Origin: Humisphaera borealis | Lineage (GTDB): Bacteria; Planctomycetota; Phycisphaerae; Tepidisphaerales; Tepidisphaeraceae | DNA length: 64,000 nucleotides | Direction: 5' to 3' | Assembly (NCBI RefSeq): GCF_015169395.1 | Contig: NZ_CP063458.1 | Location: forward strand, 1,364,001 to 1,428,000 | Shown: piece by piece, positions 43,815 to 52,960 of the stretch | Numbering within the stretch: position 1 is the first letter of the stretch | Layout: each line of letters starts with the position of its first letter | Position numbers and translations under genes: made by a program | The notes under the pieces: model-generated | What the model was told of the DNA's origin: nothing | The model's input: only the letters and a program-made list of their open reading frames with translations | Database searches by the model: none

Positions 43815-43897
43815 GTGGGGGTCGGTAGTCGGACGGAACACGCCGGATCACGACTCAGAGACTCGACATCCGCAGTGCGGGACACAACCCGATTAAA

Positions 43898-43933
43898 GAA
43901 AAAGCCCACGGACTGCGGTCCGTGGGCTTTTTC
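43898..43933. terminator. Bidirectional terminator
   Basis: GAAAAAGCCCACGGAC and GTCCGTGGGCTTTTTC form a perfect 16-bp stem with the loop TGCG, with A- and T-runs at the ends. It lies between the convergent coiled-coil and PQQ-propeller genes. Confidence 0.9.
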
Positions 43934-43991
43934 GCGCTCCTGACTACGCGACCGCAAATCGCGCTCATTCGCGAACTACGCTCGCCTCGCC

Positions 43992-45236
43992 TCACTTATC
44001 CCATTTGAGCTTGAGCAGCCCGCGCTGCTCCCTGACGAAGATCTCGTCACCGCAAACGACCAGATGTCCCCACGTTTCCTGCTTGCTGATCTTCTTCTGA
44101 TCGAGCAGCTCGAACTTTTCCGGGTTGTGCTTGATGAGCATCAACTCGCCGCTCGAATCCAGGGCCAACACATTTTTCCCGTCGGTAACGAGCGAGGCAT
44201 AGTCGCTGAAACCGGCCTTGACGGTCCATTTCTCCTGCCCACTTGCCAGGTCAATACAGCTGAATCGCTTGTCGCGTCGGTGGAGATAGGCATGGCCGTC
44301 GATGACGACCGGGGTGCTCATGTTCGCCTCGATCCGCAGCTTCCACGCCTGGGCCGTTGTCAGCGCATCGCCGTCGGCTTTGAGGGTGAGTAACTGGGTC
44401 ACGCCGCCGTAGGTGCTGGTGAAAATGCCGGCATCGCCGAAGATGACGGGGGTCAGGATGTTCATGCCCCGGAAGCTTTCGATCTTGTTCTGCCACAAGA
44501 CCTTGCCCGTCGCAGGGTCGACGCCGGCCAGCAGGTTGCGGGTCTGCACGATGAGTTGGTCCCGCCCCGCGACCTTTGCCAGCACGGGGGATGAGAAGGC
44601 GCTGCCTTCCATGCCGCCGCCATCGACGAGGGTCCGCCAGATTTCCTTGCCGGTGGCCTTCTCCAGTTTCAGGAAGGACCCGGCGGCCTGAACGTACAGC
44701 CCGTCGTCGGTCGCGAGTGGCGAACAGACGAAGCCGAATGTCGGCACGGGGGTTTTGTACCGTTCGACGAAGTCGACGCGCCAGTTCTCCTTGCCGGTGG
44801 CGGCGTCCAGGCTCACGAGCAGTTCGCGCATGCCGCCGACATAAAGCGAGGTGCCGTCGAACGCCGGCGTGGACCGCACCCAGCTTCCATTCTTCATGGC
44901 AAAGAATGGGACCGTCATCTGCCCCGTCCAGTCGAAGGACCAGAGCTCCTTGCCGGTGGCGCGGTCATAGGCATGGACGAGCTCTTTGCCGCCCTTGGAC
45001 TCGGCTGTGAAGACCTTATCCACGGTAACAACCGGCGACGGGTAGCCGTCTGCCAGAGCGACGCGCCACACCTCCTTGAGTCCGCCGAGTTTGTCAGGCC
45101 ATTCGAACGACGCCGGCGCGACGCGGCCGTCACGTGAGGGGCCGCGCCATTGGTGCCAGGTCGGGCTTTCGGCAGCGATTGCCAGCGTGGGGAGGAAAAG
45201 CGCGGAGGCAATGACGAGCGAAAAGGGTTTGGCCAT
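43992..45236 (-). CDS. PQQ-like beta-propeller repeat protein, secreted
   Basis: A 414-aa protein from ATG 45236 (MAKPFSLVIASALFLPTLAIAAE signal peptide). The frame is open for 51 codons upstream but without signal character. The mature protein starts WHQWRGPSRDGRVAP, typical of planctomycete PQQ-propeller proteins, and contains repeats such as YDRATGKELWSFDW, LDAATGKENWRVDF, LEKATGKEIWRT and VDPATGKVLWQNKI: at least seven blades. There is no dehydrogenase active-site motif, so it is probably a binding or scaffold protein of the BamB/PQQ-like fold. It is divergent from murA. Confidence 0.85.
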   Translation of the reverse strand: MAKPFSLVIASALFLPTLAIAAESPTWHQWRGPSRDGRVAPASFEWPDKLGGLKEVWRVALADGYPSPVVTVDKVFTAESKGGKELVHAYDRATGKELWSFDWTGQMTVPFFAMKNGSWVRSTPAFDGTSLYVGGMRELLVSLDAATGKENWRVDFVERYKTPVPTFGFVCSPLATDDGLYVQAAGSFLKLEKATGKEIWRTLVDGGGMEGSAFSSPVLAKVAGRDQLIVQTRNLLAGVDPATGKVLWQNKIESFRGMNILTPVIFGDAGIFTSTYGGVTQLLTLKADGDALTTAQAWKLRIEANMSTPVVIDGHAYLHRRDKRFSCIDLASGQEKWTVKAGFSDYASLVTDGKNVLALDSSGELMLIKHNPEKFELLDQKKISKQETWGHLVVCGDEIFVREQRGLLKLKWDK

Positions 45237-45696
45237 GATGCGGGATTGTAGGCAATTGCTTGCAAGACTGCAGTATTGGGGGCAATCCCGACTTGGACGC
45301 CGACCAGGCAATGCCCTCTGGAACCTTATCCACAGAACCTTCGCCCCGCTTGCATCCGTCAAGCTGAATAGTGACAATCTGCGTGGCAAGGCGAGGCCCT
45401 CCGGGTCTCAGCCGAGCCGGCCGATTATTTGAATCGTATCGCGATTGATCAGGCTCGATAACGATTCATTGCCCCTGCCGCACACTTTGCATTTGGCCGA
45501 GTGTGCCACCGGGGTGTTCGGCAGCCTGCTAAGACTGATCGCCGGCCGATGGAGCGGCCGATAGACCGAAGAGTCGCAGCGTTGTGAGGCTCGTCGTTGA
45601 CGTCTCACTCACCTGCGGCGGCTCGTATCGGTTGCTGGTTCGGGCTCGGACGCCTCCACGTCCCTCCCGTTTCGGCAGCCAAGGATGGCTTGGGCA
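45237..45696. other. Divergent region between the PQQ-propeller gene and murA
   Basis: About 460 bases without a supported gene. It contains a direct repeat, CGGCCGAT at 45543 and 45555. Promoters for both flanking genes are expected here. Confidence 0.4.
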
Positions 45697-47007
45697 ATGG
45701 ATAGCTTCCTCATCCGCGGTGGTAACCGCCTCAAAGGCAAAGTCGAGATCTCGGGTTCCAAGAACAGCGCGCTGCCGATTCTGGCCGCGTGCCTTTTGGC
45801 CGAGGGCAAGACCGTTCTCAAGAGCGTTCCGCGCCTCAGCGACATCGACTCGATGGTCAAGCTGCTCGGCGAACTGGGCGTTCACGTCTACCGGCACGAA
45901 CCGACGGAACCCCCTCAAGGCGCGATGCCGCCGCTCAATGGCAACCTCGACATCGAGGTCCGCGACGAGCGCATCAGCGAAGCCCGATACGACATCGTCA
46001 AGACCATGCGGGCGAGCATCTGCGTGCTCGGCCCCCTGCTGGCCAAGCGCGGCCGGGCCGTGGTCAGCATTCCCGGCGGGTGCGCGATCGGCGATCGCCC
46101 GGTGGACCTGCACGTCCGCGGTCTGCAGAAGCTTGGTGCCGAGTTCCGGACCGAAGGCGGCAACATCGTCGGTACGGTACCTGGCGGACGCCTCCGGGGC
46201 TGCCGCATGTACCTCGGCGGGGCGATGGGACCAACCGTCCTGGGCACCATCAACGTCATGTGCGCAGCGGCGCTAGCCGAGGGAGAAACCGTCCTTGTCG
46301 GCGCGGCGTGTGAGCCGGAAGTGGTGGACTGCGCCGACCTGCTCATCAAGATGGGCGCGAAGATCAAGGGTCACGGCACGCCTGAGATTCGCATCGAAGG
46401 CGTCGAGAAACTGACAGGTGCCGAGCACCGCATCATTCCCGACCGCATTGAATGCGGCACGTTCATGATGGCCGCCGCCATCACCAACGGCGAGCTCGAA
46501 CTCAAGCACTGCAACCTCGATCACCTGATCGCGGTTCAGGACCGCCTCGACGAAGTCGGCGTTAAGATCACCCGCGAGAACGGTACGATCTTCGTCGCGT
46601 CAAGCCGTCGGCTGACGCCCATTGAGATGACGACCCAGCCGTTCCCCGGCTTCCCGACCGACCTCCAGGCGCAGCTCATGGCGTTGCTCTGTCTGAGCGA
46701 TGGCATGAGTGTGATTACCGAACGCATCTTCCCCGACCGCTTCCTGCATGTCGGCGAGCTCAACCGCATGGGCGGCCGTATCCGCAAGGAAGGTCCGACC
46801 GCGATCATTCAGGGCGTCAAGGAGTTCCAGGGTGCTGCCGTAATGTGCAGCGACCTGAGAGCCTCGGCCGCACTGGTGCTGGCCGGCTTGGCATCCCGCG
46901 GCGAGGCCCGGCTTGATCGCGTGTACCACATCGATCGCGGCTACGAGAAGATCGAGCAGAAGCTTAAGGCCGTCGGGGCTGATATCGAGCGCGTCAGCGA
47001 GCGGTAG
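45697..47007 (+). CDS. murA: UDP-N-acetylglucosamine 1-carboxyvinyltransferase
   Basis: A 436-aa protein (440 if read from ATG 45685). The start at 45697 gives the family-typical MDSFLIRGGNRLKGKVEISGSKNSALPIL. The catalytic loop has IPGGCAIGDRPVDLH with Cys129, the position of the fosfomycin target Cys in E. coli. Lys of SGSKNS and later QPFPGFPTDLQAQLMAL fit the EPT fold. It transfers enolpyruvate to UDP-GlcNAc, the first committed step of peptidoglycan synthesis, in the cytoplasm. Its presence supports a peptidoglycan wall in this organism. A hairpin terminator lies about 75 bases downstream. Confidence 0.96.
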   Translation: MDSFLIRGGNRLKGKVEISGSKNSALPILAACLLAEGKTVLKSVPRLSDIDSMVKLLGELGVHVYRHEPTEPPQGAMPPLNGNLDIEVRDERISEARYDIVKTMRASICVLGPLLAKRGRAVVSIPGGCAIGDRPVDLHVRGLQKLGAEFRTEGGNIVGTVPGGRLRGCRMYLGGAMGPTVLGTINVMCAAALAEGETVLVGAACEPEVVDCADLLIKMGAKIKGHGTPEIRIEGVEKLTGAEHRIIPDRIECGTFMMAAAITNGELELKHCNLDHLIAVQDRLDEVGVKITRENGTIFVASSRRLTPIEMTTQPFPGFPTDLQAQLMALLCLSDGMSVITERIFPDRFLHVGELNRMGGRIRKEGPTAIIQGVKEFQGAAVMCSDLRASAALVLAGLASRGEARLDRVYHIDRGYEKIEQKLKAVGADIERVSER

Positions 47008-47079
47008 GCTCCGCCCTCACGGTTTAAACCAATTCGCCGTCGACACTTTGTCGTGTGTGGCGTTGGGCAAATTGAACCA

Positions 47080-47120
47080 AAGTGTCCATCGCGATGACGT
47101 CGCGATGGACACTTCTCTTT
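47080..47120 (+). terminator. murA terminator
   Basis: AAGTGTCCATCGCG (47080-47093) and CGCGATGGACACTT (47101-47114) form a perfect 14-bp stem with a seven-base loop, followed by CTCTTTT. Confidence 0.85.
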
Positions 47121-47361
47121 TAGCATACAGTCGCCCGCAGGCCCGTTCGGCTTGGATGTCATATCGGGCTTGAAGACCGCAGGCGTCTCCCGAGTGGATG
47201 AGCGAAGCAACCTCATCGGTTAAGCCAAGTCCGTCGACGATTGCCCTGAAGTATTCAGTCAATCCGACTGAACTTTGGCGAACCGCTGGGTCGTCGCTTC
47301 GGATGGTTGCCGGTACTCCAGTCGTCAACAGAGTCCGGCCTTGGCCATCAAGGAAGTTCTA
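47121..47361. other. Intergenic region before the cytochrome gene
   Basis: No gene is supported. A minus-strand frame of 103 codons (47017-47328) runs through the murA terminator and resembles nothing. The promoter of the cytochrome gene is expected here. Confidence 0.4.
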
Positions 47362-48087
47362 ATGGTCCGAATTCTCATCTGGGACCTGCCCACTCGACTT
47401 TTCCACTGGATGCTGGCGATCGGCGTTCTCGCCGCCTTCGGGATTGCTCAGTTCGCGGGTGAAGACAGCCCGTTGTTTCCTTACCACTCGCTTGTCGGCG
47501 TGATTCTGGGGGTGATCGTTCTATTGCGCATTGCCTGGGGACTGGCGGGCACACGATATGCAAAGTTCTGTTCCTTTCTGTTCAGTCCGCTGAGCGTGAT
47601 CGCATACATGAAGGGCGTTGCGACGGGCGGCGGAGTCAGACATCTGGGTCATAACCCAGGCTCGAGCTATGCCATCTTTCTTATGCTCGCTCTGGTGCTG
47701 CTGATCGCGACAACCGGCCTGCTGATGGGAGGAGGAAATGAAGCGTTCGAGGACATCCACTCGATTGCGGCCTATGGCCTTATTGCCGTCGTGGTCGTTC
47801 ATGTCGCCGGTGTTTTGATTCACACCATTCGATTCCGCGAGAACATCACGGCAAGCATGTTCATCGGGACAAAGCAGGGAGAAGCGAGCGAATCGATTCA
47901 ATCGGCCGCACCGATCAGCGCGGCAATCTTCATGGTGGTGGTTTCAGTGCTCGCCGCAGGACTCTTTCGCAACTACGACGTGGCGGCACGACGGACGACG
48001 GTTCCGATGACTGGAATCGTGATTCACCTGGGAGAGGTCGAGGGGGAGAACGGACCAACGCAGCACAAGCCGGGAAACGACGACTAG
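47362..48087 (+). CDS. Cytochrome b561/Ni-hydrogenase b-type membrane protein
   Basis: A 241-aa protein from ATG 47362, with AAGGAA eight bases upstream. Four membrane helices carry heme-type histidines: LPTRLFHWMLAIGVLAA, FPYHSLVGVILGV, and DIHSIAAYGLIAVVVVHVAGVLIH. The layout matches the bacterial cytochrome b561 family, which moves electrons through the membrane. A fifth helix follows (SAAIFMVVVSVLAAGLF), then a charged tail. Its redox partner is not obvious; nuoH and nuoJ follow on the same strand after 206 bases. Confidence 0.8.
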   Translation: MVRILIWDLPTRLFHWMLAIGVLAAFGIAQFAGEDSPLFPYHSLVGVILGVIVLLRIAWGLAGTRYAKFCSFLFSPLSVIAYMKGVATGGGVRHLGHNPGSSYAIFLMLALVLLIATTGLLMGGGNEAFEDIHSIAAYGLIAVVVVHVAGVLIHTIRFRENITASMFIGTKQGEASESIQSAAPISAAIFMVVVSVLAAGLFRNYDVAARRTTVPMTGIVIHLGEVEGENGPTQHKPGNDD

Positions 48088-48293
48088 ACTCAGCATCGTG
48101 CCACGCTCAGATCCTGAGTACCTGTCGATGCGTCATTCCGCTCGATCGCGCCGCAACTGCCTGGAAGCGGTGTCACGCCATGCGCCCGTTCTTGACGCTC
48201 TGTCCCGGCATGCACTACAACACCGAAACCTTCGCCGGGCGATCAGACCGGAAGTCGTGCCGGCTGATGGCCAGTTTCTTTTCCACCTAGGCG

Positions 48294-49730
48294 ATGCCTT
48301 TTCCTCTCATCGAATCCTGGCTCGGAAGCGTCGCCGCAGCCCCCACAAATGACCTTGCTTTTTCCATGCGCGATTGGGTGTTCGAGCGGATCGGCTTGCC
48401 GCTGAATCCGTGGACCGATGTCGCATTCGGCCTCTTCCTGATCGCAACCGTGTTCATCGGCATCATCTCGTTGACCGCGTTGCTTGGCATTTGGGGCGAG
48501 CGGAAGGTCGCCGGGCGCATTCAGAGCCGCCACGGACCCAATCGCGTGGGGCCGGTCGGCCTGCTCCAATCCATCGCCGACGGCGTAAAGCTGCTGACCA
48601 AGGAAGACCTCGCCCCCAAGGCGGCGGATCACCTGCTGTTTCGGTTGGCCCCATACCTGGCATTCGTACCGGTGTTCGTTTCATTCCTGGCACTGCCTTT
48701 CGGGCCGGAGATGACCTTTGAGCCTCGGCTGGCGGTCGGCGTGTTCTGGATCCTCGCGATCCTGTCGGTTGAGGTTCTGGGTGTGATCCTTGCCGGCTGG
48801 GCCAGCAACAACAAATGGGCCGTGTACGGGGCCATGCGTGAAGCCTGCCAGATGGTGAGCTACGAAATCCCGCTGGGCCTCGCGATCATCACCGCCGTAC
48901 TGACGGCCGGCTCAATGAATCTGGTTCATCTTGGGCACCTCCAGTCGGGCGGACTGCACACCTGGATCATTTTTAAGAGCCCGTTCGTGTTCGCGGCTTT
49001 CTTCGTTTACTTCGTCGCCGCATTGGCGAGTAACAAGCGTGCCCCGTTCGACCTGCCCGAGAGTGAGAGCGAACTGGTTGCCGGTTATCACACCGAGTAC
49101 TCGGGCCTGCGGTTCAGTTTCTTCTTCTTCGCCGAGTACGCCGGCATGTTTGTCGTCTCGGCGATTCAGGTGGCGTTGTTCCTGGGCGGCTGGAACGATC
49201 CGTTCGGGCTGCTCGGCTACTACCACCATCATTTTCTCCACGATCCTGCCGGCGCTAACGGCTTCGGCCTGGTCGCGGTCAATCTGATTGGCGTCGGCGT
49301 GTTCATGGGTAAGTGTGCGATCCTGATCTACATACAGATGTGGATCCGCTGGACCCTGCCGCGGCCTCGGATTGACCAGGTGCTGTATGTCTGCGTGAAG
49401 GTATTGCTGCCGCTGTCCTGCGTCCTGCTCCTGGGGGCGGCAATTTGGGCCCTGTTGATTCCCGGCCAGGCCGGCGTCCCGTGGCGCGACTACATGCCGT
49501 TTACAATGGAGGCCTGGAAGACAGCGTATGGCGCGCTGGCCACCCAGAGCGTGCTGGCGGCGGCGGGCGTTGTGCTCGTGGCCACGGTCTTGGCGTGGAT
49601 CGCACACGCTTTCGTCACCGGTCGGAATCTCAAGCAGCGTTTGACCGAACCGGCCCCAATTGACCCCGCACCTGCGAAAGTGCAAAAGCCCTCCGGACCG
49701 ACCGCAGAGACCAAGGCGGTGCTGACATGA
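48294..49730 (+). CDS. nuoH: NADH-quinone oxidoreductase subunit H
   Basis: A 478-aa multi-helix protein, clearly longer than usual NuoH (about 330-350), with a 40-residue N-terminal extension and a long C-terminus. The quinone-site segment ERKVAGRIQSRHGPNRVGPVGLLQSIADGVKLLTKED is highly conserved, as is MREACQMVSYEIPLGL and APFDLPESESELVAGYHTEYSG. It anchors the hydrophilic arm of complex I and helps form the quinone pocket. nuoJ overlaps its end by four bases (ATGA), so the two are translationally coupled. The other nuo genes are not next to them. Confidence 0.95.
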   Translation: MPFPLIESWLGSVAAAPTNDLAFSMRDWVFERIGLPLNPWTDVAFGLFLIATVFIGIISLTALLGIWGERKVAGRIQSRHGPNRVGPVGLLQSIADGVKLLTKEDLAPKAADHLLFRLAPYLAFVPVFVSFLALPFGPEMTFEPRLAVGVFWILAILSVEVLGVILAGWASNNKWAVYGAMREACQMVSYEIPLGLAIITAVLTAGSMNLVHLGHLQSGGLHTWIIFKSPFVFAAFFVYFVAALASNKRAPFDLPESESELVAGYHTEYSGLRFSFFFFAEYAGMFVVSAIQVALFLGGWNDPFGLLGYYHHHFLHDPAGANGFGLVAVNLIGVGVFMGKCAILIYIQMWIRWTLPRPRIDQVLYVCVKVLLPLSCVLLLGAAIWALLIPGQAGVPWRDYMPFTMEAWKTAYGALATQSVLAAAGVVLVATVLAWIAHAFVTGRNLKQRLTEPAPIDPAPAKVQKPSGPTAETKAVLT

Positions 49731-50254
49731 CACTTGCCGCTTCACCGCTCAGCGAGGTGCTACTGTTCTATATGCTGGCTGTCATTGCCGGCGGCTCGGC
49801 GATCGCGGTCGTCGTCAGTCGGAACATCGTGCGGATGGCTGTCGCGCTGATGTTCACTCTCGTCGGCGTTGCCGGGATCTTCTTCCTGTTGAATGCCGAG
49901 TTCCTTGCCGCCGTGCAGTTGGTCGTCTACGTCGGTGGGACACTCATCCTGATCGTTTTCGGTGTCATGCTCACCAGCAGTTCGCCGTTTGCCCAGTTCT
50001 CGGCCACCCGGGCCGAGATCGCCGCCGCCATCACCCTGGCGGTTGTATTGCTCGCGACGGTCATTCTCGCGATACCTTACGGCGGTCCGCCGGGCGGGAT
50101 CGCACCGCGAGCCATCGACGGTCAAGCCCCCTACCCGATGACGTCGCTCGGGGTCAGTTTGATTGGCGAGTACCTGTTGCCGTTCGAATTGGTCAGCGTG
50201 CTCTTGCTGGCGGTCATGATCGGGGCGGCCTACCTGGCAAAGGCCAGGAAGTAG
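49727..50254 (+). CDS. nuoJ: NADH-quinone oxidoreductase subunit J
   Basis: A 175-aa membrane protein with five helices. The conserved third helix has LNAEFLAAVQLVVYVGGTLILIVFGVML, the NuoJ signature with its helix-breaking YVGG, which is part of the proton-coupling region near the quinone site. Start ATG 49727 overlaps the nuoH stop. NuoI, which often lies between H and J, and NuoK, which usually follows J, are both absent; the next gene is convergent and starts ten bases away at its stop codon. Confidence 0.93.
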   Translation: MTLAASPLSEVLLFYMLAVIAGGSAIAVVVSRNIVRMAVALMFTLVGVAGIFFLLNAEFLAAVQLVVYVGGTLILIVFGVMLTSSSPFAQFSATRAEIAAAITLAVVLLATVILAIPYGGPPGGIAPRAIDGQAPYPMTSLGVSLIGEYLLPFELVSVLLLAVMIGAAYLAKARK

Positions 50255-50264
50255 TTCCCGCCGA

Positions 50265-52745
50265 TCACCTCTTTGCCGCAAGCAGGGACACGTTACGCAT
50301 GATCGCAGTTGCGGTCGCCGGGCTGTAGCCGGCGATGCCGTCGGTGTTCTGCCCGACGCAGCCGCCGGTGATGTCTTCACGGCTGAAGAACACGATCGTT
50401 CGGCCGGCACGATCGATCCCCATCATTCGCGGCGAGTTGAGCTTTCCGGTGACACGGCTGGACAGGAACCGCCGGTACTCGAACTTGTCGATCCTCGCTT
50501 CACGCAACCGGTAGACCGGATCGTCGCCGGCCAGCAGGGCACCTGTCGTTCCGAAAATCGCCTTGAGTTCGGCGGATGCCGAATCGGCGAAGTCGGTCGA
50601 GCCCCCTGCCGCGTCAACCACGAGCGTTCCGCCCCCCTTAATGAACCCGTCGATTGCCTTCCGTTGAGCGTCGGTCAGTGTCACGCGGGAGGTGCCCGTC
50701 CAGTGCAAGAGTTTGACGCCGGCAAGCTGTGCGGGGGAGGGTTCGACGGCTTTGACTTCAACGAACAACCTGAAGTCGTTGGCAAGAAGTGTTGAGAGCC
50801 TTCGCCAGGCCCCTGGCTCGGGATCCCAGTTATCGCCGATCTTCAATCGGCCGACGGTCATCCGTCGGGCGTCGGACGGCACTCGCAGGTATTCCTGCCC
50901 TTCGGGCGATGTGGGGGCAGCGGTCCCGCTGATCTCAGGAGGAATAACGCCGGGCAAGGTCGCGGGATTCGTAGAGGGTTGCGACGTCGCGATCTCCAGC
51001 AGGTATCGGGGCTTGATCACATGGGTCTGGCCCTTGGGTGGGGGTCGCTCGCGCGAAACCGCGTACTGCAGAATGTCAGCCCCGACTTCGAACTTGACCG
51101 AATCGTTCTTGAGGCTGTTAAAGTTCCAGGAACGGCCATGATCGCCGAGCGGTAGCAGTACGATCAGCTCGCGAACGCCGTTGCTCATGCCCCAGACCAC
51201 CGGCTTTTCAAGCCACTGTTTCGGACGGAATTGCTGGTCGGTGAAAATCGGATGGTCCAGCGGCAATTCGCGAAAGGTGTATCCGAACATCCGACGGCCG
51301 AGTTCGACGATCGACCTGCTGAACGCGTCGCTGCCGGCCGCGCCTGCGATCGGCATGGCCTCGCTGCTGGCCATCAGCATGCCGCCGCCTTCGAGATACA
51401 GCTTCAGCTTCTCCCGCTCGCGTTCGAGCAGGACTATAGGCTTGGAACCCGACACGTACGTGACAGGCACATCGAGCATTTCATCGACAGAGGAGTTAAA
51501 GCCGACGATCTGCCAGTTGTAGGGCTGCTCGGCCGAGTTTGCCGTGTAGCGGACAAGGTTGGCAACATCCCGCGGGCGCTGGTTCCAACCGGCATCCTGG
51601 CTGACGCCGTTGGGCGCGGCGCTGTAGTTCAGTTTGCTGATCAGCACGGGTGCCCGACCGTGTACCAGGAACAGCACCGCCAGCGCTGTTTCGGACACGT
51701 CGGTACTGGCGACCTCGGCGTTGCTGGTGTCCCAGCTTCCATTCTTGAGTTGCTTGGCCAGGAGACGGTCCGACCCGATCTGGTACCAGTCGTGCCGACC
51801 GAGGAAGCGGTAGCCGCCGGCGGTGCCGATCCGCTCGGCCGCGTAGAGGGCGTAAGCGCCTTCGCGGGGGAGGCGATCGAAGTTCTTGTCGAGCCAGCCC
51901 AAGCCGCGCACGATCGCCAGGTCGGTCGTCGCCGCGACACCCGCTCCGGTCGCCACACCGCTGGTCAGCGGTGCCGCGCCGACGCTGTCCTGGATGATCA
52001 GCAGCGTTGCGATGCCGGCCGCGGTGATGCCGGGTGTAGAACTGCCGTTGTCAGGTAGCGCGATTCCGTTGTAGGACCAGCCGCCCCCGACGTTCTGGTT
52101 CGACCGCCAGATCTGCTCGAGTTCGCGCCAGCGGGCCGGGGGAATCTCGATACCGGCCTTGGAGCATGCCCAGAGCCCCAGCACGCCAAACTGACTGACA
52201 CTGTGATCGAATGTGCCTGTCTCGGAGCGCTTCCCTCCGATCGGCGCGACGCCGTAATCCCAGAGGCCCTTTCCGCGGCCTTCGGGAATGGCCGAGGCGA
52301 GGATGCGGTCGGCGTCGGCGCGAAGCACGCCGAGATTCTCGGGCGTCGGCGGAAGCTTGGCGAACACCATGCACCGCAGGCCGATCGAATAGACGCTTCG
52401 AAGGTCGGCGGTACGCAGGAAGGCTATCGCTTTGGCCAACCGCGGATCGGTCGGTTTCTCGCCGGCCTCGAGCAACGCAAAAGTGGCGATTGCCGTCCAT
52501 CCGCCGTGCGTGGGGCCGTCCATCGTCGCCGCGGCACCATGGGTCGCCTCGGGATCACGGCGGGGATTGTCCTCCCAATGCCCGGCTGGCTTCTGCTGTG
52601 CATATAGCCACGCGACGGCCTTGCTTACGGCGGCGTTGACCTGCTGCGGGGAAGCGGCCCGTGCGAAATCCGGCATGACGAACCATGTCGCTGCCAGAAT
52701 CATCAACGTCGCGCGGACAGATAAATGGATGACGGAGATCCTCAT
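50265..52745 (-). CDS. Secreted prenyltransferase-repeat/DUF4159 protein
   Basis: An 826-aa protein from ATG 52745 with AGGAG seven bases upstream and a signal peptide (MRISVIHLSVRATLMILAATWFVMPDFARA). The N-terminal half (about 30-380) has helical repeats of the terpene cyclase/prenyltransferase toroid type (AVAWLYAQQKPAGHW, GGWTAIATFALLEAG, NVGGGWSYNG). Residues about 385-600 match DUF4159 (LEREREKLKLYLEGGGMLMASSEA; FRELPLDHPIF), and a second Gly-rich segment about 700-760 (FIKGGGTLVVDAAGG) repeats the pattern. No terpene cyclase Asp-rich catalytic motif is evident. The combination is frequent in planctomycetes and its function is unknown. Confidence 0.82.
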   Translation of the reverse strand: MRISVIHLSVRATLMILAATWFVMPDFARAASPQQVNAAVSKAVAWLYAQQKPAGHWEDNPRRDPEATHGAAATMDGPTHGGWTAIATFALLEAGEKPTDPRLAKAIAFLRTADLRSVYSIGLRCMVFAKLPPTPENLGVLRADADRILASAIPEGRGKGLWDYGVAPIGGKRSETGTFDHSVSQFGVLGLWACSKAGIEIPPARWRELEQIWRSNQNVGGGWSYNGIALPDNGSSTPGITAAGIATLLIIQDSVGAAPLTSGVATGAGVAATTDLAIVRGLGWLDKNFDRLPREGAYALYAAERIGTAGGYRFLGRHDWYQIGSDRLLAKQLKNGSWDTSNAEVASTDVSETALAVLFLVHGRAPVLISKLNYSAAPNGVSQDAGWNQRPRDVANLVRYTANSAEQPYNWQIVGFNSSVDEMLDVPVTYVSGSKPIVLLEREREKLKLYLEGGGMLMASSEAMPIAGAAGSDAFSRSIVELGRRMFGYTFRELPLDHPIFTDQQFRPKQWLEKPVVWGMSNGVRELIVLLPLGDHGRSWNFNSLKNDSVKFEVGADILQYAVSRERPPPKGQTHVIKPRYLLEIATSQPSTNPATLPGVIPPEISGTAAPTSPEGQEYLRVPSDARRMTVGRLKIGDNWDPEPGAWRRLSTLLANDFRLFVEVKAVEPSPAQLAGVKLLHWTGTSRVTLTDAQRKAIDGFIKGGGTLVVDAAGGSTDFADSASAELKAIFGTTGALLAGDDPVYRLREARIDKFEYRRFLSSRVTGKLNSPRMMGIDRAGRTIVFFSREDITGGCVGQNTDGIAGYSPATATAIMRNVSLLAAKR

Positions 52746-52960
52746 TCGCTCGCTCCTGTCCGACTGCCGCGGCGACCACCCGCGGCGTCGCCTCGTTAAC
52801 AACACTTTAGTCCAAGCGCCAGCGGAATGTGAAGGTGGCTCATCGGCCTTCTTGTCGCACAGCGCGATGCAAGTAAGATCGCCAAAAATCTGCCAGAAAT
52901 GCTGGCCCGGGAACGGGCTGCGGCGAACTTTCGATCCCGTGCGACGTTTATCTGCTTCCC

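Noticed and set aside
47017-47328. Minus-strand frame of 103 codons
   Set aside because: It runs straight through the murA terminator hairpin and has no family resemblance.
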